This document shows, in pieces, positions 46,601-56,255 of a DNA stretch of 64,000 bases (its first letter is position 1; every line of letters begins with the position of its first letter). The translations under genes were made by a program, and so were the position numbers. The stretch covers positions 854,501-918,500 of the forward strand of contig LSRY02000030.1 of the NCBI GenBank assembly GCA_001643675.2. Direction: 5' to 3'. The notes beneath the pieces are model-generated. The model was not told the origin of the DNA. It did no database searches and saw only the letters and a program-made list of their open reading frames with translations. This stretch comes from Monocercomonoides exilis. Taxonomy: Eukaryota > Preaxostyla > Oxymonadida > Polymastigidae.

Positions 46601-49600
46601 AAGATCGAATTGGATTCAGGATATGAGCTTGCTGAGGCAGTTGGAATGACAGACTCCTTTGAATGGGAGATTTCATGTGCAACAAAAGGGATGGAAGTTG
46701 GGGTGAAAGCACCAGAGAATTTTGAGTCATCTTGTCTGATTGAGGTGTTGAGCAAATGCTCAATGAGAAACATCACGTTTTGCATTCCATCTGCTCTATC
46801 TGGTGCATCATCATCATCTCTGATTTCATCCAACTCCACACTCCTCACACTCACTGACTGTTCTGTTGTTTGCTCATCAGAGAATTCCATTGGATATTGT
46901 TTTGTGAATGCGATTGGGGGAAAAGTGAAAGTGGAGGGATTGGTGATCACAGAGACCTTGAGATTTGGAGAACATTCAGTGATTGAGTTTGGTGAAGGGG
47001 TGGAATCAGTTGTGTTTTGTGGATGTGAGGTGAACAACATTGAGAAGAGCAGTGGAGATGGAGGATGGGTGAGTGGAGTAGTTGGAGCAGAGGGGGATGA
47101 GGAGAAGAATGGGATGATTGTAATTGAATCGTGTGTTGTGAAGGGGTGCAGGTGTGTTGGTGGAAGAGGAGGAGGGATGAGTGTTTTGGTGAAGAGAGAA
47201 GGGAGTGTTGTTGTGAATGGGAGTTGTGTGATTGATGGGTGTGAGGCGAAGGGTTCAGAGGGAAGTGAAGGGAGAGGAGGAGGGATGATGATATCAGTGA
47301 GGAAGGGAGGGAGTTTGGAAATGAAGAATGTGAAATATTCAGGGTGTGAAGTGCCAAGAGAGGGTGTTGAGGAAGGAGGAAGAGGAATGGGAGGAGGGAT
47401 GTTTGTGAAGCTGGCAGATGAGATGGGGTCCTTTGTGATGGAAGGGATGGAATTTGAGGGATGTGATGCCTGGAAAGGGAAGAATGTGTTTGTTTCGGGA
47501 TGGGATCTGAGTGAGATTGCGAATGAGGAGCATCTGAAATGGGAGATTAAGGAAGAGGAGTTGGGATCATTGGATGAGTTGTGTGGGTGGGAGAGGAAGT
47601 CAACAGGAGAGGAGGGATATGTGATTCCACTGGTTGTGTATTTGTGGAGGAACTGGAGTGGGGATGGGTTTGTTTCGAAGGAGAAAGGAGGAGACTTCAG
47701 TGGGTGTGGGTATTCCGAGGCACCATGTTCATCGATTGATCACTTGATATCACTTCGATATCCAACACTTGGAGAAGGAGAAACACATATTTCCATTGTG
47801 GGATCAGGGTTGCTGAGCCATTCCATTTCATTTTCATCATCAATTTCAGAGTCACCAAAAGTGGTGATTGAAGGGACAAAGAAAGGGACAGGGGTGACGA
47901 TCAGTGATGAAGATGAGAATGATTTGTCTGATGATGGTTCAATGATATCATCGAATGTGAGTCTGTCATTTGTGAATGTGTCATTCACCAAGCCAGCCAT
48001 CACAACCCATCATTCAGTGTTGATTGAATCCTCTGGAGCAAACACATTATTGTCAGTGTCAGATTGTTCATTTGGCCCAGGGAGAGGGGTGGCAGAAAGT
48101 TTTGGATATTGTGTGATGAGAGTGAATGGGGGGAGTGTTGTGATTGAGAGGTGTTCGTTGAGCTTGATTTCAGAGTTGAAAGGGTTGATTGCGTTCAGTC
48201 CAAGTGCACACGAGGTGACACTTCAGAATGTGAACATCTCATTTGTCGATGTGACAGAGAGAAGTCTGATTTCGATGATGGAAGAGGAAAACCAGATGAA
48301 TGGGGAAAAGAAGGTGTTTTCAAATGGAAACAGACCAGTTCTGAGGGTTGTTGGGTGTTCATTTTCCAATATCACAAACGAAGGGATTGGAGCAAGTGTT
48401 ATTGATGTGGGATCATTTGAGGATGGAGTGGAGTGTGTGGTGGATGAGTGTTCGATGTCGAGTTGCAAGAGTGGTTTGAGCATTGAAGGAGGTGGGATGA
48501 GAGTGGTGCTGAAGAGTGGGGAGTCGGTGTTAAAAGTGAATGGGAGCTCGTTTTCGATGTGCAAGTGCTCGAGTGAGACAGGGTGTGGAGGAGGGCTGTT
48601 TATTGATGGATCTGACCCACATGCGAATTATGGAAATGAGAGTCAGATTCCGCCTCTGAATTTCAAGATTGTGAACATCCTGTTTGTGATGAATGAGGCA
48701 CATGTGGGGAAAGACATATTTGTCAGATGCCACTCGATTGCTCACCAGATCAACGAAACACTGTTTGCGCTGAACTACAACCAGGAGTCACTGAACTCGA
48801 ACAACTCGATCTATGGGAGGGATGTTTTGAGCGAGGGAGATGTTGATCTGATTCCGCTGATCACATTCTATTATTCGGCACAGGTGTTTGTGAATGGGAG
48901 AGGGAGTGATGGGAGGGGATGTGGGGCACAGAACAGTCCGTGTGTGAGCATTGACTGTGGGGTTGGGCACATCGAGGAAGGGGTGATGAATGCGATTCTG
49001 ATTGATGGAGAAGGGTTTGTGAGGAAGGAGTGTGTGATTGGAGATTTGGTTGTGAATTCATTGAAAAAGACACAGGGGATTGTTCGGCTGAACTCCAAGA
49101 TTGAGAAATCAGCAGAGAAGGATTGTGTGATGGAGTTTGTGAATGAATGTTCAGTGGAGAGATGCTCATTCCAGCTTGAAGATGGATTTGAGTCAGCTCA
49201 CAATTATCTCATGAAAGTGAAGAATGGAATGACAAAAATACAGGAATGTGAATTCTTCTCTTCCTCAACAACAGTTGAGCTCATGAAGTTGAACTGTTCA
49301 ATTGTGAGTGTGGAAAGTGGAGAGTTGAAGATATTTGATTCAACATTCAGAGATATTTATTCAACAAAAACAATTCTTTCATTCCATGAAGAATCGAATG
49401 TGACAATTGTTGAAACAAGAATATCGAATATCAATTGCGAGGGAGATGTTGTGAGTGTTGGAGGGAAAGCGAAAGTGGAGATGAAGGAAATGAAAGTTGA
49501 GAATGTGACTCTATTGTTGAAAGGGTGTGTAATTGGGATGGAAGAAGCTGAGCAAGAGGTGAGTGTGCTGAACAGCTCATTTGGGAGATGTGTGAATTCG

Positions 49601-51730
49601 GTTGATAAGGGAAGCATGATGCAGATCAGGAATTCCAAGGATGTGAGAATTGAGGCATGTGTGTTTGATGGAGAAAAAGAAATCGAGGTTATCAATGAAG
49701 AAAACAATAGAAAAGAGGGATTGTGCAAATGGAATTGGTCATTGGTTGGTGTTGAGAAGAGCAAAGTGGAGATGAGGGAAACAACGATTATGAAGAGCAA
49801 GGGAGGAGGGTTGTGGGTGAGTGGAGGGAATGTGAAGATTGAGAAAGGAGAATTTGAGAACAACAACCCATCAATTGAGGGATATCCATCAGCTCGAAGG
49901 AATGTGATTTGCGAAGGGGATGGAGAATTGGATGTTGTGAGTGTGAAAGGGGGAGATGGACTGAAAGATAACTCATCATTGTGGATATTGGATGAGGGAT
50001 GCGAATTGGGAGGGATAGCAACTGAAAGAGGATCATCATTTTTCATCCCCATTTTGGAAGAGGTAAAGAATGTTTCTCAACCAAATGGAGATGCTGAGTT
50101 GATGATTGCGGGAAAGTTGTTTCTGCCATGTGATTTGTCAGTGAAGATGAGCATGAAAAATGGAGATGAAGAGGAGATAGTGAGAAAGGGGATTGAAGAA
50201 GAAGGGTTTGTGTCAGAAAATGAGATTCACTCGGTTATTTCATGTTCAGAATGGGAGAAAGTGAGAGAAGAGACAGAAGTGAGTGTGTGGATTGTGTTTG
50301 GGAAAGCAGATTCCCCTTCATCAACAGAGCGACTTATTGTGAAGAACAGGAGTGAAAGTGTTGGAAAAGGAGATGAAAGAATTGTTGAAGGAGGGAAAGA
50401 AGTGAAATCATCATGGGCTGTTTTTTGTCTGATATTTGTTGTTTTGTTTTTGATCGTTCTGATTGGATTTATTTTGTTTGTTGTTCGGTGGAGAAAGCAA
50501 AAGAGAAGAACAAAGGAATTGGAGGAGATTGTGAATGACACAGTGAGGAAGGATCCAAAGGAATTTGAGATGGTGACAATGGAGATGTCACCAGAGGAGC
50601 AGTGGAGGAGAGCCGAGAAGGAGGCAGAGAAGAAGAATGAAGAGAGAATGAAGAAGAGGGTGTATGAGACGAACATGCAACATTCAGAGTCATCAGAGCA
50701 TTTGTTAAGTGAGTGTGGATCAACTGAATATATCCTTGGAAGAGATTCAGACAAGATTCCTCAATGGATGTTGGAGAAAGTGGATGAGGAAGAAGAAGAA
50801 GAGGAAACAAGAAAGAGAACACCATCACCATCAATTTCATCAAGTTCAACAACTGATTCAGATTCAACATTTGTTCGATCGGAGAGTCTGTGTCCAACCA
50901 CCTCATCGATGTCGAATCTGGTGGATGCAATGGCCTGCTCATCCCCTCATGAGAAGCTGATTGTAGATCTGAGAGATTCACTGTTCATGCTGCTTCATGG
51001 GAGGAATGAGAAGAAAGAGATGGCAATTGGCACTCTTCAGGAGAGGGAACAGACAGCTGCACAGATCCTGTTCTGGGTGGCCAATCTGGCACTCCATTCA
51101 TTTGACGAGATGGAAAATCCTCTTCAGTCATTATCCAGTTTGAGTCCTCACATTGTGCTGTTCTCTGAACACATGGTGATCTGCATTGTGATGCACTCTG
51201 ATCTCCTTTCTTCTGATGATTCAGACTCATCATCCATCTCTTCATCAACTGTTGTGACATCTGCTAGTGATGATGATAGTGATTCACTTCCCTCGTCTGC
51301 ATTTGAGGATGATGAATACAACAGAAAAGAGTGCCTGAGGTGGAAGGCACCAGAGCTGCTGATGAACAAGAAGATGGGAGCAACGAAGGAGTCGGTGGTA
51401 TTCTCGATTGGGATGATGTTGTGGGAGTGTTTGACATTGGAGATCCCATTTGGAGAGTATGAAGGGGAGGTGGCAGGGCAGAAGATTGTGAATGGGGAGA
51501 GGCCTGACATTGCAGCAATAAGTGGAAGCAGCTTTTCAGAAGTGTGGAAGCAAAGTGTTGGGATGGAAGCGTCAAACAGGCCTTCGCTTGTCTGGTTGAA
51601 AAGGGAGTTTTTCAAACATTTTCCGAAAGATGCAGTCATCATGACCGTGTCAGATGCCATTGACGATGAAGGAGATGATGAGCCTGGGAGTGCTGTTGAA
51701 GACACCAGTGTGACGTGGATTTCATATTGA
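43601..51730 (+). CDS. PMP-like beta-helix surface protein with pseudokinase-like cytoplasmic domain
   Basis: One uninterrupted frame of 2,709 residues, TGA stop. Residues 1-23 are a signal peptide (VYSVFFLCVNLVA core). Residues about 90-2260 are the ectodomain, built of right-handed beta-helix repeats. Typical forms are SGGAINVFSS.NG, GGGIMCYS, CKFQNCNAFDYGGGL and VVKGCRCVGGRGGGM. Larger blocks of about 450 residues recur, each with a FCG/GCG...PC.TI element (e.g. near 46530, 47700, 48920). One membrane helix lies at about 2271-2297 (AVFCLIFVVLFLIVLIGFIL). The cytoplasmic part has an acidic linker, then about residues 2450-2680 resemble a protein kinase C-lobe: RWKAPELL (APE motif), FSIGMMLWECLTLEIPFGEY (subdomain IX) and a NRPS motif. 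The HRD and DFG motifs and the ATP-binding Lys are not visible, and the subdomain IX Asp is Val, so it is probably a pseudokinase that binds partners. Likely a cell-surface receptor or adhesin. Confidence 0.85.
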   Translation: MLSGVGMPVYSVFFLCVNLVATTGDSSWIGEKIEKEEMIKVDRNMLQINKNPSNDGLNNYEEDGGKLIDEMKRSENEGRDFHHDEEKSKEEYGREIGISKKADICQFSEIEGCLECFNSSVMEMGLILREKGTKRILIAKKGSIVSMKECILIVGKHSPPIELEGSFGSFLNISIQQNVEGLNEFPPLFTSGQFDNDISKSSIISLGESHFSSFCVSSTPFLSSHFIPLVSLSQLTFFNISSAPDSCSSPTTTSTQTTCMMNSCSFLSVCDAYDGGIVPSLNNPSASLTVSNTSFVGCSRTRNVECIGSESDKRHPERQNETTDGANSFIWCEWNGSKTTGKIDSWEDGVSSGGAINVFSSENGELFVSHCVFNGCVAYSRGGGIMCYSIRSFLIENSLFNECHAERHHGGGLYASYISLNTRISGCKFQNCNAFDYGGGLLLQLFQVSGTECIGAENWGGESTCLFDCSFSSCSVTHIYGGGIYCRHAPEQFKMRNIQFISCSAEREGGGLRIFPNQAARPSDGYYCCFLFFHECKCFINPSDGHDVMYYDRHNLFLSSGNPFYECYTTNTNEQRVCYGYWTSDWEYQNIEKKEWLKKGILNRFVSVRGGNSEEFCGANESYTCQTTGVAVIRSTTQTILMVTLMEGNHTSETTTIEIGEKKISVNGKGRTESSIGTGALSPTLALFSVTTGHLGLLHMKVDCNSNASPSPSVVFVSDGSGSLSLEDVVITTSNIGEYMISSSVFVVPLSQLSMVGVEIKDMNASEPLFTEPVLSSSSLSSSALFLTATASGESILANLSVKNVRLIEGDGVVAAKSVAEGETFVVQNVTIEDCESKNGSGGGIKVDLLSPTSKLQIDSATIKRCTSWKYGGGMMLYLADNSIDFSIVSVDFSGCSASLGGNYVFVNGSNSASWGISSSTLNVQHDESKYNELVGYDRSDTTMRLFPLNVYLDRYSDAAHVGKGKDGLGGYDSWFCGFDYYPCATITHAAQVRYPDTNKKIELDSGYELAEAVGMTDSFEWEISCATKGMEVGVKAPENFESSCLIEVLSKCSMRNITFCIPSALSGASSSSLISSNSTLLTLTDCSVVCSSENSIGYCFVNAIGGKVKVEGLVITETLRFGEHSVIEFGEGVESVVFCGCEVNNIEKSSGDGGWVSGVVGAEGDEEKNGMIVIESCVVKGCRCVGGRGGGMSVLVKREGSVVVNGSCVIDGCEAKGSEGSEGRGGGMMISVRKGGSLEMKNVKYSGCEVPREGVEEGGRGMGGGMFVKLADEMGSFVMEGMEFEGCDAWKGKNVFVSGWDLSEIANEEHLKWEIKEEELGSLDELCGWERKSTGEEGYVIPLVVYLWRNWSGDGFVSKEKGGDFSGCGYSEAPCSSIDHLISLRYPTLGEGETHISIVGSGLLSHSISFSSSISESPKVVIEGTKKGTGVTISDEDENDLSDDGSMISSNVSLSFVNVSFTKPAITTHHSVLIESSGANTLLSVSDCSFGPGRGVAESFGYCVMRVNGGSVVIERCSLSLISELKGLIAFSPSAHEVTLQNVNISFVDVTERSLISMMEEENQMNGEKKVFSNGNRPVLRVVGCSFSNITNEGIGASVIDVGSFEDGVECVVDECSMSSCKSGLSIEGGGMRVVLKSGESVLKVNGSSFSMCKCSSETGCGGGLFIDGSDPHANYGNESQIPPLNFKIVNILFVMNEAHVGKDIFVRCHSIAHQINETLFALNYNQESLNSNNSIYGRDVLSEGDVDLIPLITFYYSAQVFVNGRGSDGRGCGAQNSPCVSIDCGVGHIEEGVMNAILIDGEGFVRKECVIGDLVVNSLKKTQGIVRLNSKIEKSAEKDCVMEFVNECSVERCSFQLEDGFESAHNYLMKVKNGMTKIQECEFFSSSTTVELMKLNCSIVSVESGELKIFDSTFRDIYSTKTILSFHEESNVTIVETRISNINCEGDVVSVGGKAKVEMKEMKVENVTLLLKGCVIGMEEAEQEVSVLNSSFGRCVNSVDKGSMMQIRNSKDVRIEACVFDGEKEIEVINEENNRKEGLCKWNWSLVGVEKSKVEMRETTIMKSKGGGLWVSGGNVKIEKGEFENNNPSIEGYPSARRNVICEGDGELDVVSVKGGDGLKDNSSLWILDEGCELGGIATERGSSFFIPILEEVKNVSQPNGDAELMIAGKLFLPCDLSVKMSMKNGDEEEIVRKGIEEEGFVSENEIHSVISCSEWEKVREETEVSVWIVFGKADSPSSTERLIVKNRSESVGKGDERIVEGGKEVKSSWAVFCLIFVVLFLIVLIGFILFVVRWRKQKRRTKELEEIVNDTVRKDPKEFEMVTMEMSPEEQWRRAEKEAEKKNEERMKKRVYETNMQHSESSEHLLSECGSTEYILGRDSDKIPQWMLEKVDEEEEEEETRKRTPSPSISSSSTTDSDSTFVRSESLCPTTSSMSNLVDAMACSSPHEKLIVDLRDSLFMLLHGRNEKKEMAIGTLQEREQTAAQILFWVANLALHSFDEMENPLQSLSSLSPHIVLFSEHMVICIVMHSDLLSSDDSDSSSISSSTVVTSASDDDSDSLPSSAFEDDEYNRKECLRWKAPELLMNKKMGATKESVVFSIGMMLWECLTLEIPFGEYEGEVAGQKIVNGERPDIAAISGSSFSEVWKQSVGMEASNRPSLVWLKREFFKHFPKDAVIMTVSDAIDDEGDDEPGSAVEDTSVTWISY

Positions 51731-54700
51731 TGTTAAGATGGGTCAACTTTTTTCAAATTCAAAAGCACAGGGTTAAAAAAAGAGATGAATTGAGCAAACA
51801 CAAATCCAATAATTCAAATCGAAAATCCAAAAACATCTGAAATCAAAACAACAGGATTTTGAAAGGGAGAGGATTTGACAGTTTCGTTCAGAGGTTATGA
51901 ATTTGTTTATAATATTATTCACAAACAGTATTTTGGATTTATTATTGTTGGGGTTGAATAGCCTCAACAAGAAGAGTTTGTTTTCGTTCGTATTTAAAGT
52001 TTTCTTGTGAAGAACTCTGAAGCCATTCTTGCTGGTTGTGAATTTTTTGTTTGTGATGTTTTTGAGGTAAGTTGTTTATTGGGGATGTGATATGAGAGAT
52101 GTGAAAAGCAATCTGAATTGTGGAAATAGAAAAGCCTTTTTCTTTTTGGGTAAAGTCAGTCAATAGAAAATTTTTCATTTTCTCCTTTTTTGTTTTGAAT
52201 TTCTTTCATTTTTTTGTAACTGATCAGAGTTCGAGAAAGGCTCCTCTTTTGAACTGATTTCATGATGAAATTTTGAGTTTTTAAAGTGATTGAATTCGAA
52301 GGAGGTGAAAACTGTTGCTTTGCTGTGAAAAAGAGTATTTTGTAATTTTTTGTGTTTGTGATACGTTGAATCACTATCACGTTTTGCACAAATCTTTTTA
52401 TTGTTTATTCCCTTTTTTGTAGAAATTTTATGTTTATGAAAATGTTTGTGATTTTGAAAAAGAGTTTTCAGTTTGTTGAGATTTGTTTTTTATTCGAAAT
52501 ATATTTTTTCAGTTCATGTCAATTTGTAATTCAATTGTTAGATTTTGAGTTTTTATCAAATCAACACCTTTTGAATTTCCTTATATTTTCTCCTTTTTTG
52601 AATCATTTGTTGTTATTCATTTCTTTTTTCCCATTTATTTCAGAAATATGTATTCTTATTTTATTGGTTTGGGGCTGTGAAATGTGTTCTTATTTTGAAA
52701 GAGAATTAGATTTTTAATTGATATTAGCTGTTATCTTCTCATTTGGAGAATCATTCTTCTTTTTTGAATTTTTTTGTTTTGGAAATGAAACCAATTTTTA
52801 TTCAAAATAGCAGAAATCAGACGAACAAAATCATCATCATGCTATTCAATGAAAATAATGTTCAGTCGAGACAAGATTCAATCACGCTGTAAACAGACAC
52901 ATTTATAATAGAAACAAAAAGCTATCCAAAGAAAATGTGATTATTTCGGGTTTTGACTGAATTTCTTATTTTCACAGCAGATATGCATTTGTATTTGTTC
53001 AAATCGTTGTCTTTTATTATTTCTGAAAATGGTGAGTGTATGACAGTTTCTCATTATTTTTTCGAATCTTCCGTGAATTTTGGAAATATTTCTGAAAAAC
53101 TTGCAATATGAATATTGAATCAGACATTTTTAACTCATTAACAAAACATATATTGGAAAATGGATTTTTTTGTGTTCAAATCTCTATTGAATGATCCTAT
53201 CTTCCACTTATTCGAACTATTTTTTTTTTTTGAAGATTTCACAAGAGTCTTCTTTTTTATTCTCTTTTGTGTTTTTATCACAAATTCCTCATCACGATAA
53301 TGATCTGAAGAAATGTCCTTATAAAACAAGATTTCAAATGGAAACAAATAACGTCATCATAATGAAATTTCATTCAAAGAAAGTCCTGATACTTGTAGAG
53401 GATTGACGAATACACTTTGATGCTGAAAAAATATCATCATCCAATCAGAATAAATTTTAGAATCATATGCGCTCAGCAAAATGAAAAACACATTCTTTTT
53501 CTGTGCCACAATTGCATTCCAACTCGACTGAAACAAGACTATCATTATTCTTTCATTAAACAAGTTTACTTTCAACATTTTGATTGAAAATAACCAACTG
53601 CAGACTCTTTGTCAATTTCTTTTTCAGCTGGAATTTCACAATTTGCAGCCAAATCAGCATTCAAGAACACATTTGACTAACGTGCCTCAGCAATTCCAAT
53701 GAACCTTAGTGCCTTGGAATCTCTTTCTTTTTTAAAAAACATCTCTTCCAAAAATTTGTGTTCGAATAATAATCGATAATGAGTATTAGTTATGTTTTAT
53801 CAAATTGTTTGGTAATTTTTTTTGTCATAACTTTTTTTCGATGTGTTAATTTTTCAAAGATTGTTTGTCTTTGGAAAGAGATTATTCTTGATCTTGCTTT
53901 TTCCATCTCAACTTCAACAAAAGACTGTGTTTGAAATGTTTGTGTAACAAAACATAAAAGAAAATCATCTTTTATCTTTTTATTATTCACATTAATATAT
54001 TTTAAGTTCAATTTTTTTTCCTATTAATTTTTAAAGAATATAAATGACAATTATAACCACCACGATTAGCAGAGATTGTAAATAAAAAATCTTGAAAAGA
54101 TTTCAACAGTTAATGAACAAATTGAAAGGAAAAAAAAGAATCAATTTTAAAGAAGAAAAATAAGATGGAAATAAGGAAATAAATGGATATCGTAAACATA
54201 TTTGAAGTTTTTGAAGTGAGAGTCATTTTATTAAAAAAAATAACAAAAGAAAGGAGAATAGTTGAGAATGAATCATATTCAAAAATTAGCAATGAATCAA
54301 TAATAATAAACAATGTTTAAACGTATGAAAATGTTTGACATTCAAACTCACACTTTTTTTTCTAATTATTTCTTTGTTTTCACATTATTATTGTGAGATC
54401 AACTATAATAAACCAACAAATTTTTATGATTGAATCAATATACAATCATGATAGTTCGTCAACATCCAATTATCGAACTTATGATTTGAAAAGCATAAAA
54501 AAATAGCAACAAGTCAATGTTGAAAAAACATTGAAATTTTACTCAAATAACAACTCTATATCACAAAAACCACATTTTTCCACACCAAAAATCGAATCAA
54601 AAATCACTTGTGTATTCAATTATTGAATAACTTTTCTTTCATTTAAAATAACATATGCAAGTCGTTTCCATTTTTATTCATTGAAATTCTTTTTGTTTGA

Positions 54701-54880
54701 AATACAAAAATAACAAATTAAATCATTAATTTGATATTAATTATAGATAAAAGAGAATTAAATACTTCTCTTAATTTTTATCTGTGAATACCATACACAA
54801 AAAAGCTAAAAAAGAAAATGTTAATTACAAAATGAAAAATATAGATTTAATGTTTATGATTGTTTCATCTTTCGATTAAC
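51731..54880. other. Gene-poor region of about 3.1 kb
   Basis: AT-rich spacer between the PMP-like gene and the DIRS-type element. Frames at 52430-52717, 53138-53347 and 54110-54313 are Phe/Ile/Asn-rich and look like composition effects. The only stretch with coding character is the decayed fragment at 53585-53768. No inverted terminal repeats were found. Confidence 0.5.
53585..53768 (-). pseudogene. Possible decayed coding fragment
   Basis: The minus strand reads EHKFLEEMFFKKERDSKALR, then GIAEAR, one TAG, then NVFLNADLAANCEIPAEKEI. The codon use and residue mix are coding-like. Beyond it the frame breaks, and further fragments (frames at 53357-53578 and 53790-54011) may belong to the same lost gene. 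The composition vaguely suggests a helical repeat protein. No relative occurs in the window. Confidence 0.25.
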
Positions 54881-54960
54881 AATGGAGCGAACAAACAAAC
54901 GCAAGGAGCAGGTTTGCTCCTCGATAATGAGTAAAAATTTAATTTATGGGTGGTTTTGGA
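54881..54960 (+). repeat. Left inverted terminal repeat of the DIRS-type element
   Basis: The outer part ACGCAAGGAGCAGGTTTGCT, within 54894-54931, is repeated exactly in inverse orientation inside the internal complementary region. Further in, the block AATTTATGGGTGGTTT is the inverse of bases near the right end (AAACCACCCATAATTT). Confidence 0.85.
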
Positions 54961-55013
54961 TCTAACTTCTCCAACAATTTTATTTCTATTTCATTCCATT
55001 GTCCGCAGGCAGA

Positions 55014-56255
55014 ATGACTCAAGATACTGTTGGAATGCTAAATGGCGACAAAGAGGACAGAGGATTTGATCTTATGCACAGACTTAGGAGAGTAGAAAAT
55101 GTGATGGAAGAATTCTCTAGGAGCCAAACATAGCCAATGCAGTCCGAAGCTACTGGAATGTGGCCAATGAAGAAAGTTAAGAGGGAACTACTGGGGAGAA
55201 GAAGCAGATCGAGATCGAGCGAGTTTGAGTCGGATGTGGATTTCGGTGATCTGTTTGCGATGCGGAAACAAGGAAAACGTGAGAGATTGCATCGTTCAAT
55301 TAGCCGTACGAGAAAATGGGAAGATGAAGAGGTTAACGACTGGGATTCGGAAGAGCAAGAAGTTTAGAAAGAGAAAGGAGGAATTGAAGACTTTACCAGA
55401 ATCTTTCCCAGGGAGTGGTTGACACCTCGGAGACAGGCGAGCGAGTTGAGGAAGTTCATTGAGTTTTGAAAGGCTGGATCGTTAAGAATGAATGATGACA
55501 TACTGAACACATTTATTCCAGAGAGTGAGAAGGAATTTTTCACGGGACACACGGACTCAAGCTGGAACGCGCAAGCTAGGACAGATATTACAACAAAAGG
55601 GAGAAGAGATTCATCAAAAGCGAGCCGAGCAATCGAGCATTTCCAGCCTACCTTTGAATCGGGATTTGAATCAACGAAAGCGATCGCAGCCCTAACAACA
55701 AAAGAGCTGAAGAGAACTCACCAGTCTGTGGAGGAAAAAGAGCAATTGTGAGGACTGTTCCGTGCCTATGTTTTGACAGTTGATTGTATCAACAGAATAA
55801 ATCCATTAAATGTAATACCCCAGTCGAGCTGGGAGAGCGCGAAAGGGTTTCTTGTGGGAGAAATGATCAAGAAGGTGCCGGAGAACCTGAAGAAGCTGGA
55901 AGAGAGCACCAGCTTATTTCAAACAGAGAGAGATGCAACAGGAAACGGTGAATCTCCTGACTCCACAACAGGTTTCGGACCCACAACAGCCAGATGGGGA
56001 CTTACGAGAAGATACAGTTCGGGAAGGAGCACCCAAGGATTTGTGTACAGACAGCTCCAGAGAAGGGGATACGGAAGGAGCTTCACAGATTTCAGGGGAA
56101 AGAAGAGAACGTTACAGTTTCAGGCACAGTTCGTTCCAACCATCACAGGAAGTCCAGTCTCATTTACGGGACCATCGCCCCCAGCTCCCTCAAGGACCCA
56201 AGGAGGGACAGCAATGGAACCATCAATCGGATCCAACAAGTGGTCTCAGGAGTAG
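55014..56255 (+). pseudogene. Gag-like frame of the DIRS-type element
   Basis: Frame from ATG 55014, interrupted by TAG at 55131, TAG at 55365, TGA at 55467 and TGA at 55749, ending at TAG 56253. The frame stays open between them and the protein character (Arg/Glu/Ser-rich, e.g. RSRSRSSEFESDVD, ILNTFIPESEKEFF) is continuous. DIRS first frames are poorly conserved, so the gag assignment rests on position. Its end overlaps the start of the reverse transcriptase frame. Confidence 0.6.

Noticed and set aside
52430-52717. 95-codon plus-strand frame that looks like a membrane protein
   Set aside because: Phe/Leu/Ile content reflects T-rich sequence; there is no signal of selection and no neighbouring exons.
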